Source: Billgrantia antri (GTDB lineage: Bacteria; Pseudomonadota; Gammaproteobacteria; Pseudomonadales; Halomonadaceae). From it: DNA of 64,000 bases. The notes below the pieces were generated by a model. That model made no database searches. It saw only the letters and a list, made by a program, of their open reading frames with translations, and was not told the DNA's origin. How positions within the stretch are numbered: position 1 is the first letter of the stretch; every line of letters starts with the position of its first letter. The stretch is from contig NZ_JAHYCA010000001.1 in NCBI RefSeq assembly GCF_019430905.1, positions 791,095 through 855,094 of the forward strand, written 5' to 3'. Positions 1 through 8,790 of the stretch are shown piece after piece. A program made the position numbers and the translations under genes.

Positions 1-273
1 GAGCGTCCCTTCATCACCTTCGTCAATGTCATCCAGTGCGGCGAGCCGGCCCGGGACCGCTACAGCTTTCCCAGCGGGCACACCATGCATGCGGTGATGT
101 TCTGCGTGATGACCGCCGCCCATGCCCCGTGGCTGCTGCCCCTGCTGATTCCGCTGGCGGTACTCATCGCACTCTCACGGGTCGGCCTGGGGCTGCATTA
201 CATCAGCGACGTCGCCGCCGGCGCCGCGATCGGCTATGGGTTCGCCCTGACCAGTCTCTATCTGGCCGGATGA
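1..273 (+). CDS. PAP2-family phosphatase, C-terminal part
   Basis: Only the last 90 residues are visible; the gene begins before the window. The frame is open from base 1 and carries two of the three PAP2 (type 2 phosphatidic acid phosphatase) signature blocks: RYSFPSGHTM, with the SGH active-site histidine, and GLGLHYISDVAAG, which corresponds to the SRxxxxxHxxxD block. Membrane-embedded PAP2 enzymes dephosphorylate lipid phosphates such as undecaprenyl pyrophosphate or phosphatidylglycerol phosphate; the substrate cannot be told from this fragment. The C-terminus is hydrophobic, as expected of the last helices. The next gene is convergent and ends 2 bases away. Confidence 0.85.
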   Translation, partial: ERPFITFVNVIQCGEPARDRYSFPSGHTMHAVMFCVMTAAHAPWLLPLLIPLAVLIALSRVGLGLHYISDVAAGAAIGYGFALTSLYLAG

Positions 274-275
274 TG

Positions 276-941
276 CTACCAGGGCAGCGCCTCGCCATTG
301 CTGTGCCAAAATCCGCCGCTGGTCTCGAGCGTCAGTTCCGCGATGCGCGTCGCGATGCCGGCGGCGGCCTCTTCGGGGGGAATCAAGCCACCAAAATTGA
401 CCATGCGGGTCTGCACGTAGCCCGGATGGAGCAGAGCGACGGCGATGCCCTTGGGCTTGAGGTCGATGGCCAGCGACTTGCCGAAGGCATTCAGCGCCGC
501 CTTCGAGGCCCGGTAGCCATAGCGCCCTCCCGAGTCGTTGTCGGCAATCGAGCCCATGCGGCTGGTGACGTTGGCCACCTTGCTGCCGGGGCCCAGGTTG
601 TCGAGCAGTGCCTCGGTCACTCGCAGCGGGCCGTAGGCATTGACTTCCATCTGTCGCTGGATGGCAGCGAAGTCGAGCGAGCCCAGCGACTCGTCGTGAA
701 GCAGGCCGGCATTGTTGATCAGCAGCTCCAGTCGTTGCCCGCGCACGGCCTCGGCGAGCCTCGCGACATCCTCGGCGCGGGTCACGTCGACTCCTTCGAT
801 CACCTGCTCGGCGATTTCGCCGAGTTCGGGCGACCCGGTGCGACAGACGCCGACCACCAGCCAGCCTTGTGCATGGTAGTGCCGGGCCAGCGCCAGACCG
901 ATGCCGCGATTGGCCCCCGTGATCAGCACGCGCGAAGACAT
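276..941 (-). CDS. short-chain dehydrogenase/reductase (SDR family)
   Basis: A 221-residue protein with the classical SDR layout: N-terminal NAD(P)-binding motif TGANRGIG (residues 8-15), the NNAG motif in the middle, and the catalytic Y-x-x-x-K as YRASK, preceded by a serine in the VTS segment. The length is slightly short for the family (about 250). A GAGGAG ribosome-binding site precedes the ATG at 941. It resembles the subfamily of sniffer/C-factor-like SDRs that are often annotated only as SDR oxidoreductases. The substrate is not identifiable. It is convergent with the upstream PAP2 gene and stands alone on its strand. Confidence 0.85.
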   Translation of the reverse strand: MSSRVLITGANRGIGLALARHYHAQGWLVVGVCRTGSPELGEIAEQVIEGVDVTRAEDVARLAEAVRGQRLELLINNAGLLHDESLGSLDFAAIQRQMEVNAYGPLRVTEALLDNLGPGSKVANVTSRMGSIADNDSGGRYGYRASKAALNAFGKSLAIDLKPKGIAVALLHPGYVQTRMVNFGGLIPPEEAAAGIATRIAELTLETSGGFWHSNGEALPW

Positions 942-1118
942 GAACTAACTCCTCTGTGGGGTGATAGGTAGTCAGTGTGGCGCCGAGAGCCCGTAGTGCA
1001 AGCGCCGATTCGGCACATTTCCTTCAACGTAACGATGAGCATATAATGGTTACCCAATGTAATGCCCGTTCCAGGGCTCTTCACCCACCGATGCCTGCCA
1101 TCGAACAAGGATGATTTC

Positions 1119-2537
1119 ATGGCCAATCGCGCCTCTACCGTCACTCTCGCCGCCCTGGGCGGCGCTGCCGTCGGCCTGGTTGCCGGCTGGCAGCTGCCCG
1201 ACCTGGTCCCGACCACGACGCCGATCATCGAAGAAGCGGCTGCCGAAACCGCCGCGTCGCCTGCCCTGACAGTGGGCGAGCGCCAGCGGGGTGAGATCAC
1301 CTCGACCAGCGAGCTCAATGGCAAGGATGGCAGCCGCTTCCAGCGCTTCACCCTCTCGCTGGAGGAAGGAGCACTGATCGAGATCGAGCTCGACGGCCCG
1401 CTGCAGGGCACTCTCTCGCTCTATGACGGCGAGGAGAACCTGCTCGCATCGAGTGCCGATCCGGCCTACTACGATCCTTCCGCAGCCGCCTCGTTGCGTC
1501 GCCGTATCGACCAGAGCGGCGACTACATGCTGGTAGTCAGCGGCTACGATAAGCACAGCTATGGTCCTTTCACCGTGACCAGCCGGGAGATGGAGCTCAC
1601 CACCAGCGATACGCTCGAGATGCCTTCGCATGCCGACGGCTGGCTGCAGGGTGACGGCGATACCTTCGACGTGACGATCGATGAGAGCGGCCTGTACCAG
1701 ATCGAGATGCGCTCCAGTGACGTGGATGCCTACCTGGTGCTGGAAGGCCCCAATGGCTACCGCCGTGAGGACGACGACAGCGCCGGCAACCTTGACGCAC
1801 GCATCGCCGACTTCCTCGAGCCGGGCGATTACCGCCTGACCGCGCGCGCCGCCTACGACCACGACGGCGGACTCTACACCCTGGAACTCGCGCCGCATGC
1901 CCAGGCCGATGGCGCAGCACTGCGCAACAGCGGCGAACTGACGTTCGACGAGCCGCTGCAGGGTTGGTTCAGCGGCGAGGCCCTGAGCTACGAGTTCACC
2001 CTCGAGTCACCGGCAGCGGTGACCATCGACATGCTTTCGTCCGACTTCGATGCCTACCTCGAACTGCAGGGCGACAATGTCTTCGTCAGTGACGACGATG
2101 GCGGCGATGAGCTCAACGCCCGCCTCTACTCTCCCCTCGAGGCCGGCAGCTACCGACTGACCGCTCGCAGCCATGCGGGTAACGGCAGCGGGCTGTTCGA
2201 GCTGCGCGCCAGCAGTATTCCGCTGGACGAGCTGCCCAGCAACGGACAGCTGGAGGTCGACAGCCCGGTACGCGCGCGACTCGATCCGGGTGCTCGCGAC
2301 TACTATGAGGTCGTGGTCGAGGAAGCCGGCCGCTATCGCCTCGATCTGCTCTCGGACGAATTCGATGCCTACCTCGAGCTCGACGGTAATGGGCAGTATC
2401 TGCGCGACGATGACGGTGCCGGTGGGCTGAATTCACGTATCAGCAGTCATCTGGAGCCGGGCAGCTACCGTGCCACCGCCCGCGCCTACGGCAGTAGCGA
2501 GAGCGGCAACTATACCCTTCAGCTGTATCGCGAGTGA
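1119..2537 (+). CDS. secreted or membrane-anchored protein of tandem PPC-like beta domains
   Basis: A 472-residue protein. The ATG at 1119 is preceded by AAGG (1107-1110). The N-terminus has a hydrophobic stretch (LAALGGAAVGLVAGW) that should act as a signal sequence or anchor. The rest is made of repeated units of about 110-120 residues sharing the pattern S-D/E-F-DAYL-L-G, then an acidic DDDxG turn, LN-R, and E-x-G-S/DYR-T-AR; three copies are clear and a more diverged one comes first. This is the bacterial pre-peptidase C-terminal (PPC) fold, normally an accessory domain on secreted proteases, yet no protease domain is present. The acidic turns could bind calcium (inference). Function unknown. 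Confidence 0.7.
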   Translation: MANRASTVTLAALGGAAVGLVAGWQLPDLVPTTTPIIEEAAAETAASPALTVGERQRGEITSTSELNGKDGSRFQRFTLSLEEGALIEIELDGPLQGTLSLYDGEENLLASSADPAYYDPSAAASLRRRIDQSGDYMLVVSGYDKHSYGPFTVTSREMELTTSDTLEMPSHADGWLQGDGDTFDVTIDESGLYQIEMRSSDVDAYLVLEGPNGYRREDDDSAGNLDARIADFLEPGDYRLTARAAYDHDGGLYTLELAPHAQADGAALRNSGELTFDEPLQGWFSGEALSYEFTLESPAAVTIDMLSSDFDAYLELQGDNVFVSDDDGGDELNARLYSPLEAGSYRLTARSHAGNGSGLFELRASSIPLDELPSNGQLEVDSPVRARLDPGARDYYEVVVEEAGRYRLDLLSDEFDAYLELDGNGQYLRDDDGAGGLNSRISSHLEPGSYRATARAYGSSESGNYTLQLYRE

Positions 2538-2563
2538 GGTGAGCCAGTCTCGCTGGCCGGCCA

Positions 2564-4306
2564 CTAGCCATGGGCATGCTGGCGGCGCTCGACGAACAGG
2601 CTATTGCCGGCCTGTCGCTTGGCCTGCTGCTTGAGCTCGGAGAGTTCCGCGGCGATGGTGAGGGGATCGTGGCCACGCCCGTCCCCCACCGGGCGAGCCG
2701 CCAGCGATAGACTGACAAAGGGGTAGTGGGTGAGCCGTCCCTGGCGGCTCTTGACCCACACGCCCCCTCCCCGCCGATCTTCGGCATCATAGAAACCGGG
2801 CGCCATGTCACCGAACGCCTCGAGTATCGCGTGGCAACGGCGCTCCCAGCGCTCCCCGGCGAGCAGCAGCATGAAATCGTCGCCGCCGACATGTCCCAGG
2901 AAATCGTTCTGGCCGGCCTGCTGATCGAGCAACTGTGCCAGTGCCGTGATCACCCGATCGCCGCGCGCATAGCCGTAGGCGTCGTTGTAGGCCTTGAAGT
3001 TGTCCAGGTCGCAGTAGACCGCGGTAAAGGCCACCCCGGCTTCCAGCCACTCGCTTAACGTCTCGTTGATCAACAGATTGCCCGGCAGCCCGGTCAAGGG
3101 ATTGGCATGCCGTGCCTGACGCACCTGAATGGCGGTGATCTCGCGCAGCAGGTCGACGATGTTGCCCATGCCGAGGTAGTCCCCCTGGGCATCGACGATC
3201 ACGAAGTCCTCCTGTGGCATATCGCGACTGTCGGTGAGTTGCTGGCTGAGCGCGCTCAGCGGTGTCTCGTCCAGGGCGATCGGTACCCGCGGGTCGATCA
3301 GTTCCCTCACCTGGCGTTTGGCGAACAGGGCATGGCTATAGGGGTTGGTGAACAGGGTCAGGAACGCATTGCGCCGGATCACACCCAACGGACGCCCCGC
3401 CTCGACCACCGCCACGCAGCGCAGCTCGGGATCGGCACGAAAGTGGTCCGCCAGGTCAAGCACCGCCCACTGTGGCGTGATGGGCATCAGGGGCTTGAGG
3501 ATGACACGGGCACTACGCACCTTTTCCTGGCGCAATGGGGCACCGATGCGAAGGAACGTCTCGATCTCGCGCGGCGGGTTGAGGCTGGGGCGCGCAAAGT
3601 AGTAACCCTGCAGCAGCGAAAGGCTTCGGTCGAGTTCCCACAGGCAGCGGTACTCCTCGATGGTCTCGACACCTTCGGCGATCAGCTGGCACCCCAGGCT
3701 GCGCGCCACATCGAGAATCGAGCGCAGAAATTCCCGCTTGCCCGGTTCGCGGTCGATGCCGGCGATGAAATGACGGTCGAGCTTGACGAAGTCCGGGCGC
3801 AGCTCGGCCCAGTGCCGCAGACTGGAATGACCGGCCCCCAGATCGTCCAGCGCCACCTGAAAGCCCATGTCCCGGTAATGCGCCACCGCCTGCCGCATCA
3901 GCGCATAGTCCTGGATCGGCACGTGCTCGGTCAGCTCGATCACTACCCGGTTGGGGGCCAGGCCCTGTTCATGCAGGTAGCCAAGAGTCAGCCCCTCGCG
4001 AAAGTCGCGATCGACGATGGTGGACGGCATGACGTTGAGAAACAGCCGCCCCGGCAGACCGAGCCTAGCGAAGGCGGCAATCGCCAGACGCCGACACATC
4101 AGGTCGAGATCGACCAACAGTCCCGTGCGCATCGCCACATCGAACAGCGTCAGCGGGGATTGCAGCCACGTGCCCTCCGGCCCGCGAATCAGTGCTTCGT
4201 AGCCATGCACCCGCTGCCGGCCCACATCGACGATGGGCTGAAAGCAAGGTGTGAGCCGTTCACCTTCGGTGATTGCCCTGAGCTCCTGTGCCTCTCGGCA
4301 GGCCAT
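2564..4306 (-). CDS. EAL-CBS-GGDEF c-di-GMP protein with degenerate GGDDF site, probable phosphodiesterase
   Basis: A 580-residue soluble protein. The EAL domain comes first: YEALIRG (Glu37), FLNV, IELTE, LDDLGAGHSS, KLDR, IAEGVE and LQGYYF keep the metal and catalytic residues of cyclic-di-GMP phosphodiesterases. A CBS-like pair follows (about 260-390), then a GGDEF domain whose signature reads GGDDF (474-478) and which lacks the RxxD inhibitory site. So it probably degrades c-di-GMP while the GGDEF domain is regulatory or weak. I chose the ATG at 4306 because AGGGGG lies 7 bases upstream; in-frame starts up to 4447 are possible. It is convergent with the PPC-repeat gene and divergent from gdhA. 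Confidence 0.85.
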   Translation of the reverse strand: MACREAQELRAITEGERLTPCFQPIVDVGRQRVHGYEALIRGPEGTWLQSPLTLFDVAMRTGLLVDLDLMCRRLAIAAFARLGLPGRLFLNVMPSTIVDRDFREGLTLGYLHEQGLAPNRVVIELTEHVPIQDYALMRQAVAHYRDMGFQVALDDLGAGHSSLRHWAELRPDFVKLDRHFIAGIDREPGKREFLRSILDVARSLGCQLIAEGVETIEEYRCLWELDRSLSLLQGYYFARPSLNPPREIETFLRIGAPLRQEKVRSARVILKPLMPITPQWAVLDLADHFRADPELRCVAVVEAGRPLGVIRRNAFLTLFTNPYSHALFAKRQVRELIDPRVPIALDETPLSALSQQLTDSRDMPQEDFVIVDAQGDYLGMGNIVDLLREITAIQVRQARHANPLTGLPGNLLINETLSEWLEAGVAFTAVYCDLDNFKAYNDAYGYARGDRVITALAQLLDQQAGQNDFLGHVGGDDFMLLLAGERWERRCHAILEAFGDMAPGFYDAEDRRGGGVWVKSRQGRLTHYPFVSLSLAARPVGDGRGHDPLTIAAELSELKQQAKRQAGNSLFVERRQHAHG

Positions 4307-4516
4307 GGCACGCCCCCTCGGTTCCCATGGAAAGGGCAACGATGCGACATATTCGTGACAGAGTCGTGACATAGCCGACACACTCGTCTCACTGGCATGC
4401 ACTCGATGCGTGGTCGACGACTGGCCGGTCGCTTGTCCCGCCTGCATGGATCGTTCTCTCCCCGGGGACTACCCTGAACCAGGCAAACGAGGAACCCGCC
4501 CATCAGGAGGAAGCCG

Positions 4517-5815
4517 ATGCCAGGGCAAAAGGATCATGCCAACCTGTTCGACGATGCCCGCTCACGCCTGGAGGAGGTCTTCGAGGCCATCCACGTCCAC
4601 GGCGATGCCAGAGAGCGCCTCAAGCAACCCAACCTGGCGATGCAGGTCAGCGTACCCGTCCGCATGGATGACGGCAGCCTCAGGGTCTTCCCTGGCTGGC
4701 GCGTGCAATACAACAACACGCTGGGGCCGGCCAAGGGCGGCATTCGCTTTCACCCCGACGTCAGCCAGGAAGAGGTGACCACGCTCAGCTTCTGGATGGC
4801 GGTGAAGTGCGCCGTGGTCGACCTCCCCTACGGCGGCGGAAAGGGCGGCGTCAAGGTCGATCCCAAGCGGCTATCGAAGCTGGAGCTGGAGCGTCTGTCG
4901 CGCGGTTATGTCCGCGCCATCGCCGACATCATGGGGCCCGACCGTGACATTCCCGCCCCGGACGTGAACACCAACCCCATGGTCATGGGCTGGATGGCCG
5001 ATGAATTCGATCACCTGGCCCGCGGCAAGGTGCCCGCCGCCATCACCGGCAAGCCGCCGGCACTGGGCGGTTCATTGGGCCGCGTGGCGGCCACGGGGCG
5101 TGGCGCGCTGCATGTGCTCGACCTGTGGGCCTCCCGCGAGGGCCGCAAGCCCGAAGAGACCACCCTGGCCATCCAGGGCTTCGGCAATGCCGCCTATCAC
5201 TTTGCCCGCCTGGCGCATGAGCGCGGCTATCGCATCGTCGCGGTATCCGACTCCCAGGGCGCCATCTACAGCCGCGATGGCCTTGCCCCCGATCCCATCA
5301 TGGAGCAGAAGACCCAGCATCAGCGCCTGCACGAGATGGTCTACTGCGACGACTCGGTCTGCATCGCGGAAAACGTGGAGAAGCTCGAGCGTGACGAGCT
5401 GTTGAGCCTGGAGGTCGATATCCTGGTGCTGGCGGCACTCGAGAATCAGGTCCATGAACACAATGTCGATCAGGTGCAAGCCGGTGCCGTGCTCGAGATT
5501 GCCAACGGACCGGTCACCAGCTACGCCGACGAGCAGCTCGAGGCGCGCCGCGTGCCCGTGCTCCCCGACGTGCTGGCCAATACCGGGGGCGTGATCGTCA
5601 GCTACTACGAGTGGGTGCAGAACCGCAGCGGGGAGCGCTGGGCCGAAGAGGAAGTCAATGCGCGCCTGGCCGAACGCCTGGAGTACCAGAGCCGGCTCGT
5701 GCTCGAACGTGCCGAGCGGGAGGAGATTTCCTACCGCAAGGCCGCCTATCGCCAGGGCATCGAGCGCATTGCCGACGCGATCCAACTGCGCGGCAACTGT
5801 CAGGACAGCGAGTGA
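4517..5815 (+). CDS. gdhA: glutamate dehydrogenase (Glu/Leu/Phe/Val dehydrogenase family)
   Basis: This 432-residue enzyme interconverts glutamate with 2-oxoglutarate and ammonia using NAD(P). It has the length and order of the hexameric family: the substrate-binding N-domain with GWRVQYNNTLGPAKGGIRFH, the catalytic-lysine segment LPYGGGKGGV, the loop PAPDVNTN, and a Rossmann domain with the GxGxxA-type AIQGFGNAAYHFA. A strong ribosome-binding site (AGGAGG) precedes the ATG. Coenzyme preference cannot be assigned safely, although this compact form without long extensions is often NAD-linked and catabolic. It stands alone; truC follows 47 bases downstream on the same strand. Confidence 0.93.
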   Translation: MPGQKDHANLFDDARSRLEEVFEAIHVHGDARERLKQPNLAMQVSVPVRMDDGSLRVFPGWRVQYNNTLGPAKGGIRFHPDVSQEEVTTLSFWMAVKCAVVDLPYGGGKGGVKVDPKRLSKLELERLSRGYVRAIADIMGPDRDIPAPDVNTNPMVMGWMADEFDHLARGKVPAAITGKPPALGGSLGRVAATGRGALHVLDLWASREGRKPEETTLAIQGFGNAAYHFARLAHERGYRIVAVSDSQGAIYSRDGLAPDPIMEQKTQHQRLHEMVYCDDSVCIAENVEKLERDELLSLEVDILVLAALENQVHEHNVDQVQAGAVLEIANGPVTSYADEQLEARRVPVLPDVLANTGGVIVSYYEWVQNRSGERWAEEEVNARLAERLEYQSRLVLERAEREEISYRKAAYRQGIERIADAIQLRGNCQDSE

Positions 5816-5862
5816 GCGACCGTGGCGGCGCGCAGGTGACAAGAGCCAAGGAGGGGGCGACA

Positions 5863-6663
5863 ATGGCGCCCCTGACAAGCAATCGACGGGTCGCCATGAC
5901 GCAGCACCTGACCATCCTTCATCGGGATGAACATCTGGTGGCGGTACACAAGCCGGCAGGACTCCTCGTGCACCGCTCCAAGCTGGCCGGTGGCGCGAGC
6001 GAGTTCCTGCTGCAGCGGTTGCGCGATCAGTTGGGCCAGCGCGTGTATCCGGCTCACCGTCTCGACCGTCCCACCTCGGGCGTGATGGTCTTCGCCCTGG
6101 AGCCGTCCACCGCGACCAGGCTGGGTGACGCCTTCGCCGAGCGCCGGGTCGCCAAGCGCTACCTGGCCGTGGTGCGCGGTATCGGCCCGGAGCGCGAGCG
6201 GCTCGACTATGCCCTGCGCGAGGAGGACGGCAGCCGTCCCAAGGCGGAGATGCCCGCGCAGGAAGCCATCACCGAGATCCGCCGGCTCGACAGCGTCGAA
6301 CTGCCGATCCAGGTGGATCGCTACCCCACCAGCCGCTATTCGCTGATGGAAGTCCTGCCCATGACCGGTCGACGCCACCAGATTCGCCGCCACCTCTCGC
6401 GGCGTGGCTACCCCATCATCGGCGACGCCAAGCACGGCAAGGGCAACCATAACCGCTTCTTCGCCGAACATCTGGGCTGCCCACGGCTGCTGCTGGCTGC
6501 CGTCGGCATGGACTTCGAGCATCCCGTCAGCGGGCATCGGCTGGCACTGAGCTGCGCCCTGGACACCCCGATGACGGCGCTGTTCCAGCATCTCGGCTGG
6601 GCTGGCCATCTGCCGGTCGATAGCGCCCGATACCTCGACGCCCCACGGCCTGTCGCCACCTGA
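5863..6663 (+). CDS. truC: tRNA pseudouridine(65) synthase TruC
   Basis: A RluA-family pseudouridine synthase of about 266 residues. The catalytic block HRLDRPTSG carries the invariant aspartate. N-terminal DEHLVAVHKPAGLLVHRS and C-terminal GRRHQIRRHLSRRGYPIIGD closely match the E. coli TruC pattern as I remember it, so U65 of tRNA-Ile and tRNA-Asp is the likely target. The start is uncertain. The ATG at 5863 has an excellent AAGGAGG 8 bases upstream, whereas the ATG at 5896 fits the family N-terminus better but has only a weak site. It is followed 28 bases later by another tRNA-modification gene, tcdA. Confidence 0.88.
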   Translation: MAPLTSNRRVAMTQHLTILHRDEHLVAVHKPAGLLVHRSKLAGGASEFLLQRLRDQLGQRVYPAHRLDRPTSGVMVFALEPSTATRLGDAFAERRVAKRYLAVVRGIGPERERLDYALREEDGSRPKAEMPAQEAITEIRRLDSVELPIQVDRYPTSRYSLMEVLPMTGRRHQIRRHLSRRGYPIIGDAKHGKGNHNRFFAEHLGCPRLLLAAVGMDFEHPVSGHRLALSCALDTPMTALFQHLGWAGHLPVDSARYLDAPRPVAT

Positions 6664-6691
6664 CACCCTGAGCCGGAGTTCGATACGCCTC

Positions 6692-7531
6692 ATGACCGCC
6701 CCACCCAGTCCGCACGATGTCGCGCCGCCAGCCCAGGATGACTATGACTTTCGCTTCGGCGGCATCCGGCGCCTCTACGGCGCTCGCGCACTCGAGCGCT
6801 TCCGCACCGCCCATGTGGTGGTGGTCGGCGTCGGGGGCGTCGGCAGCTGGGCGGTGGAGGCCTTGGCGCGTTCGGGCATCGGTCGGCTCACCCTGATCGA
6901 CCTCGACGACGTCTGCGTCTCCAACGTCAATCGCCAGTTGCCGGCTCTCGACGGCACCATCGGCCGGCCCAAGGTGGACGTGCTGGCCGAACGCTGCCGG
7001 GCGATCCAGCCCGGCATCGAGCTCGTCGCCGATACCGCCTTCGTCACGCCGACCAACCTGGCGCAGCGTATTCCCGAAGACGCCGACTACGTGGTCGACG
7101 CCATCGACAGCGTGGTCGCCAAGGCGGCACTGATAAACTGGTGCCGGCGGCGCAAGCTGCCCATCGTCGTCGCCGGTGCCGCCGGCGGCCAGACCGACCC
7201 CACGCGCATCAAGGTGGCCGACCTCGCGCGTACCGAGCACGACCCGCTGCTGGCCAAGGTGCGGGCTCGTCTGCGCCGGGACTACGGCTTCTCGCGCAAT
7301 CCCAAGCGTCGCTTCTCCGTGGAGTGCGTCTATTCTGACGAACAACTGGTCTACCCGGGGGCGGATGGCGAGGTCTGCCTGCAAAAGCCCGGCAGCGGCG
7401 AATCGACCCGGCTCGACTGCGCTTCCGGCGTGGGCGCCGCCACCTTCGTGACCGGCGGCTTCGGCTTCGTTGCCGCCTCGAGGGTGCTGACACGCCTGGC
7501 CAAACGAGCTGCCCGGGACGGCAGCCAATAA
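6692..7531 (+). CDS. tcdA: tRNA threonylcarbamoyladenosine dehydratase TcdA (CsdL)
   Basis: An E1-like (ThiF/MoeB-type) ATP-dependent enzyme of 279 residues that cyclises the t6A37 modification of ANN-decoding tRNAs to ct6A. Visible: the start motif RFGGIRRLYG, the nucleotide-binding glycine-rich loop VVVGVGGVGSWAVEALAR, the IDLDDV and NVNRQ segments, the AIDS motif, and the VAGAAGGQTDPTRIKVAD stretch typical of TcdA rather than of MoeB or ThiF. Length matches E. coli TcdA (268). Its usual sulphur-relay partners csdA/csdE are not adjacent. It lies directly after truC, making a small tRNA-modification pair, and 33 bases before a DUF1653 gene. Confidence 0.92.
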   Translation: MTAPPSPHDVAPPAQDDYDFRFGGIRRLYGARALERFRTAHVVVVGVGGVGSWAVEALARSGIGRLTLIDLDDVCVSNVNRQLPALDGTIGRPKVDVLAERCRAIQPGIELVADTAFVTPTNLAQRIPEDADYVVDAIDSVVAKAALINWCRRRKLPIVVAGAAGGQTDPTRIKVADLARTEHDPLLAKVRARLRRDYGFSRNPKRRFSVECVYSDEQLVYPGADGEVCLQKPGSGESTRLDCASGVGAATFVTGGFGFVAASRVLTRLAKRAARDGSQ

Positions 7532-7564
7532 CGACAGGGAAATCTTGAACTGGAGCCCAACGCG

Positions 7565-7789
7565 ATGACCCACCCCCTCCCCGTTCCCGGCATTTACAGC
7601 CATTACAAGGGCAACCGCTACGAGGTGCTCGGTGTCGCTCATCACAGCGAGACCGAGGAGCCACTGGTGGTCTATCGCGCCCTGTACGGCGACTACGGCC
7701 TGTGGGTGCGACCGCTGGCCATGTTCACCGAAACCGTCGAAGTGCGCGGCGAGCCGGTGCCGCGCTTCGATCTCGAAAAGGCCTTCTAG
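7565..7789 (+). CDS. DUF1653 domain protein
   Basis: A 74-residue cytoplasmic protein with the DUF1653 signature: PGIYSHYKGNRYEVLGVAHHSETEE, then VVYRALYGDYGLWVRPLAMF, then VPRFDLE. The domain is a small SH3-like beta barrel of unknown function, common in proteobacteria. No catalytic residues are evident. A GGAG site precedes the ATG, and only 33 bases separate it from tcdA, so the two are probably co-transcribed. Nothing in the neighbourhood indicates a specific role. Confidence 0.85.
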   Translation: MTHPLPVPGIYSHYKGNRYEVLGVAHHSETEEPLVVYRALYGDYGLWVRPLAMFTETVEVRGEPVPRFDLEKAF

Positions 7790-7830
7790 CCACGTGGCGG
7801 TGACGCCACGCCGACTGACGGAGCGTACAG

Positions 7831-7860
7831 CAAAACGGCACCGATATGAGTCGGTGCCGT
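7831..7860 (-). terminator. rho-independent terminator of bfr
   Basis: The inverted repeat ACGGCACCGA (7835-7844) / TCGGTGCCGT (7851-7860) has a 6-base loop and is followed on the minus strand by TTTTG. It sits 27 bases past the bfr stop codon. It may also slow transcription arriving from the DUF1653 gene on the other strand. Confidence 0.75.
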
Positions 7861-7887
7861 CGTGGTTTCGCTGCGACTAGTTTCTCG

Positions 7888-8370
7888 TTACTCGTCGCCG
7901 GCTTCCTGCATCTGGCGCAGCATGTAGTTCTCAATCCCCACCTTGTCGATCAGGCCGAGCTCGGTCTCGATATGATCGATATGTTCTTCTTCGTCGGCCA
8001 GGATGTCGCGGAGCAAGTCGCGGGAGACGTAGTCCTTGACCTTCTCGCAGTAGGCGATGGCCTCGATGTAGTCCTTGCGACCGTCGTGCTCGATCTTGAG
8101 ATCGCTCTCGAGCATTTCGCGCACGTTCTCGCCGATGTGCAGCTTGCCCAGGTCCTGCAGGTTGGGCACGCCTTCGAGGAACAGGATGCGCTCGATCAAC
8201 TTGTCGGCATGATTCATCTCGTCGATGGATTCGTCGTACTCCCACTTGGCCAACGCCTTGAGGCCCCAGTCCTTGTACATCTTGGCATGCAGAAAGTACT
8301 GGTTGATCGCCACCAGCTCATTACCGAGGGCTTTGTTGAGGTATTCGATGACCTTGGCATCGCCTTTCAT
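7888..8370 (-). CDS. bfr: bacterioferritin
   Basis: A 160-residue heme-containing ferritin that stores iron as a ferric mineral in a 24-mer shell. All ferroxidase ligands fall at the canonical numbers: Glu18, Glu51, His54, Glu94, Glu127 and His130; Met52 is the heme-axial ligand. The ATG at 8370 was chosen because [12 protein letters not shown] is the family N-terminus and GGGAGA lies just upstream; a longer in-frame reading exists but is unlikely. A likely promoter lies at 8437-8466. Bfd, which releases iron from bacterioferritin, is encoded upstream on the same strand. Confidence 0.95.
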   Translation of the reverse strand: MKGDAKVIEYLNKALGNELVAINQYFLHAKMYKDWGLKALAKWEYDESIDEMNHADKLIERILFLEGVPNLQDLGKLHIGENVREMLESDLKIEHDGRKDYIEAIAYCEKVKDYVSRDLLRDILADEEEHIDHIETELGLIDKVGIENYMLRQMQEAGDE

Positions 8371-8436
8371 TGCCGTATCTCCCTTCTCTCGTCTCGGCCT
8401 TGGGCCTGTCTTGTCAGTGCTAACGCTCAACGAACC

Positions 8437-8466
8437 ATCATAGGCAGTATCGGCCCAAACACGCAA
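8437..8466 (-). promoter_or_regulatory. probable sigma-70 promoter of bfr
   Basis: On the minus strand TTGCGT (8466-8461) and TATGAT (8442-8437) are separated by 18 bases, giving an mRNA leader of about 60 bases for bfr. The -35 hexamer overlaps the T-tract of the bfd terminator, so bfr appears to have its own promoter rather than read-through from bfd. Confidence 0.45.
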
Positions 8467-8495
8467 AAAATCCAACCGGGACAATCGGTTGGATT
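8465..8495 (-). terminator. rho-independent terminator of bfd
   Basis: A perfect 10-bp stem AATCCAACCG (8469-8478) / CGGTTGGATT (8486-8495) with a 7-base loop is followed on the minus strand by a run of six T. It separates the bfd transcript from bfr. Confidence 0.85.
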
Positions 8496-8550
8496 AATGG
8501 CAACAAGAATGAGAGCGATTGACAATGGCACACCGCTGAGGGCGCGTCTG

Positions 8551-8757
8551 CTACACGGCGTAGGCGAGATCGTTGGCCGATGCCATCATTTCGGACTTGA
8601 TCGCTTCGCGAGCGATGGTCTTGCCGACACAGGCGCACTTGCCGCACTGGGTGCCGCAGCCGGTCTGCTGCTGAACTTCCCGCCAGCTACGCGCACCGCC
8701 TTCGACGCTTTCACGAATCTTGCGGTCTGATACGCCCTTGCAAAGACACACGTACAT
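8551..8757 (-). CDS. bfd: bacterioferritin-associated ferredoxin
   Basis: A 68-residue [2Fe-2S] protein. The N-terminal MYVCLCKGVSD supplies the first Cys-x-Cys pair, and CGTQCGKC supplies the second cysteine pair, as in E. coli Bfd. It delivers electrons to bacterioferritin so that stored ferric iron can be reduced and released. The ATG at 8757 has AGGTGG 6 bases upstream; the ATG two codons earlier has no room for a ribosome-binding site. A Fur-like palindrome lies 34 bases upstream, which fits induction during iron starvation. Confidence 0.93.
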   Translation of the reverse strand: MYVCLCKGVSDRKIRESVEGGARSWREVQQQTGCGTQCGKCACVGKTIAREAIKSEMMASANDLAYAV

Positions 8758-8790
8758 CGCCATCCACCTCGCTATGCTTACGATAGTTAA

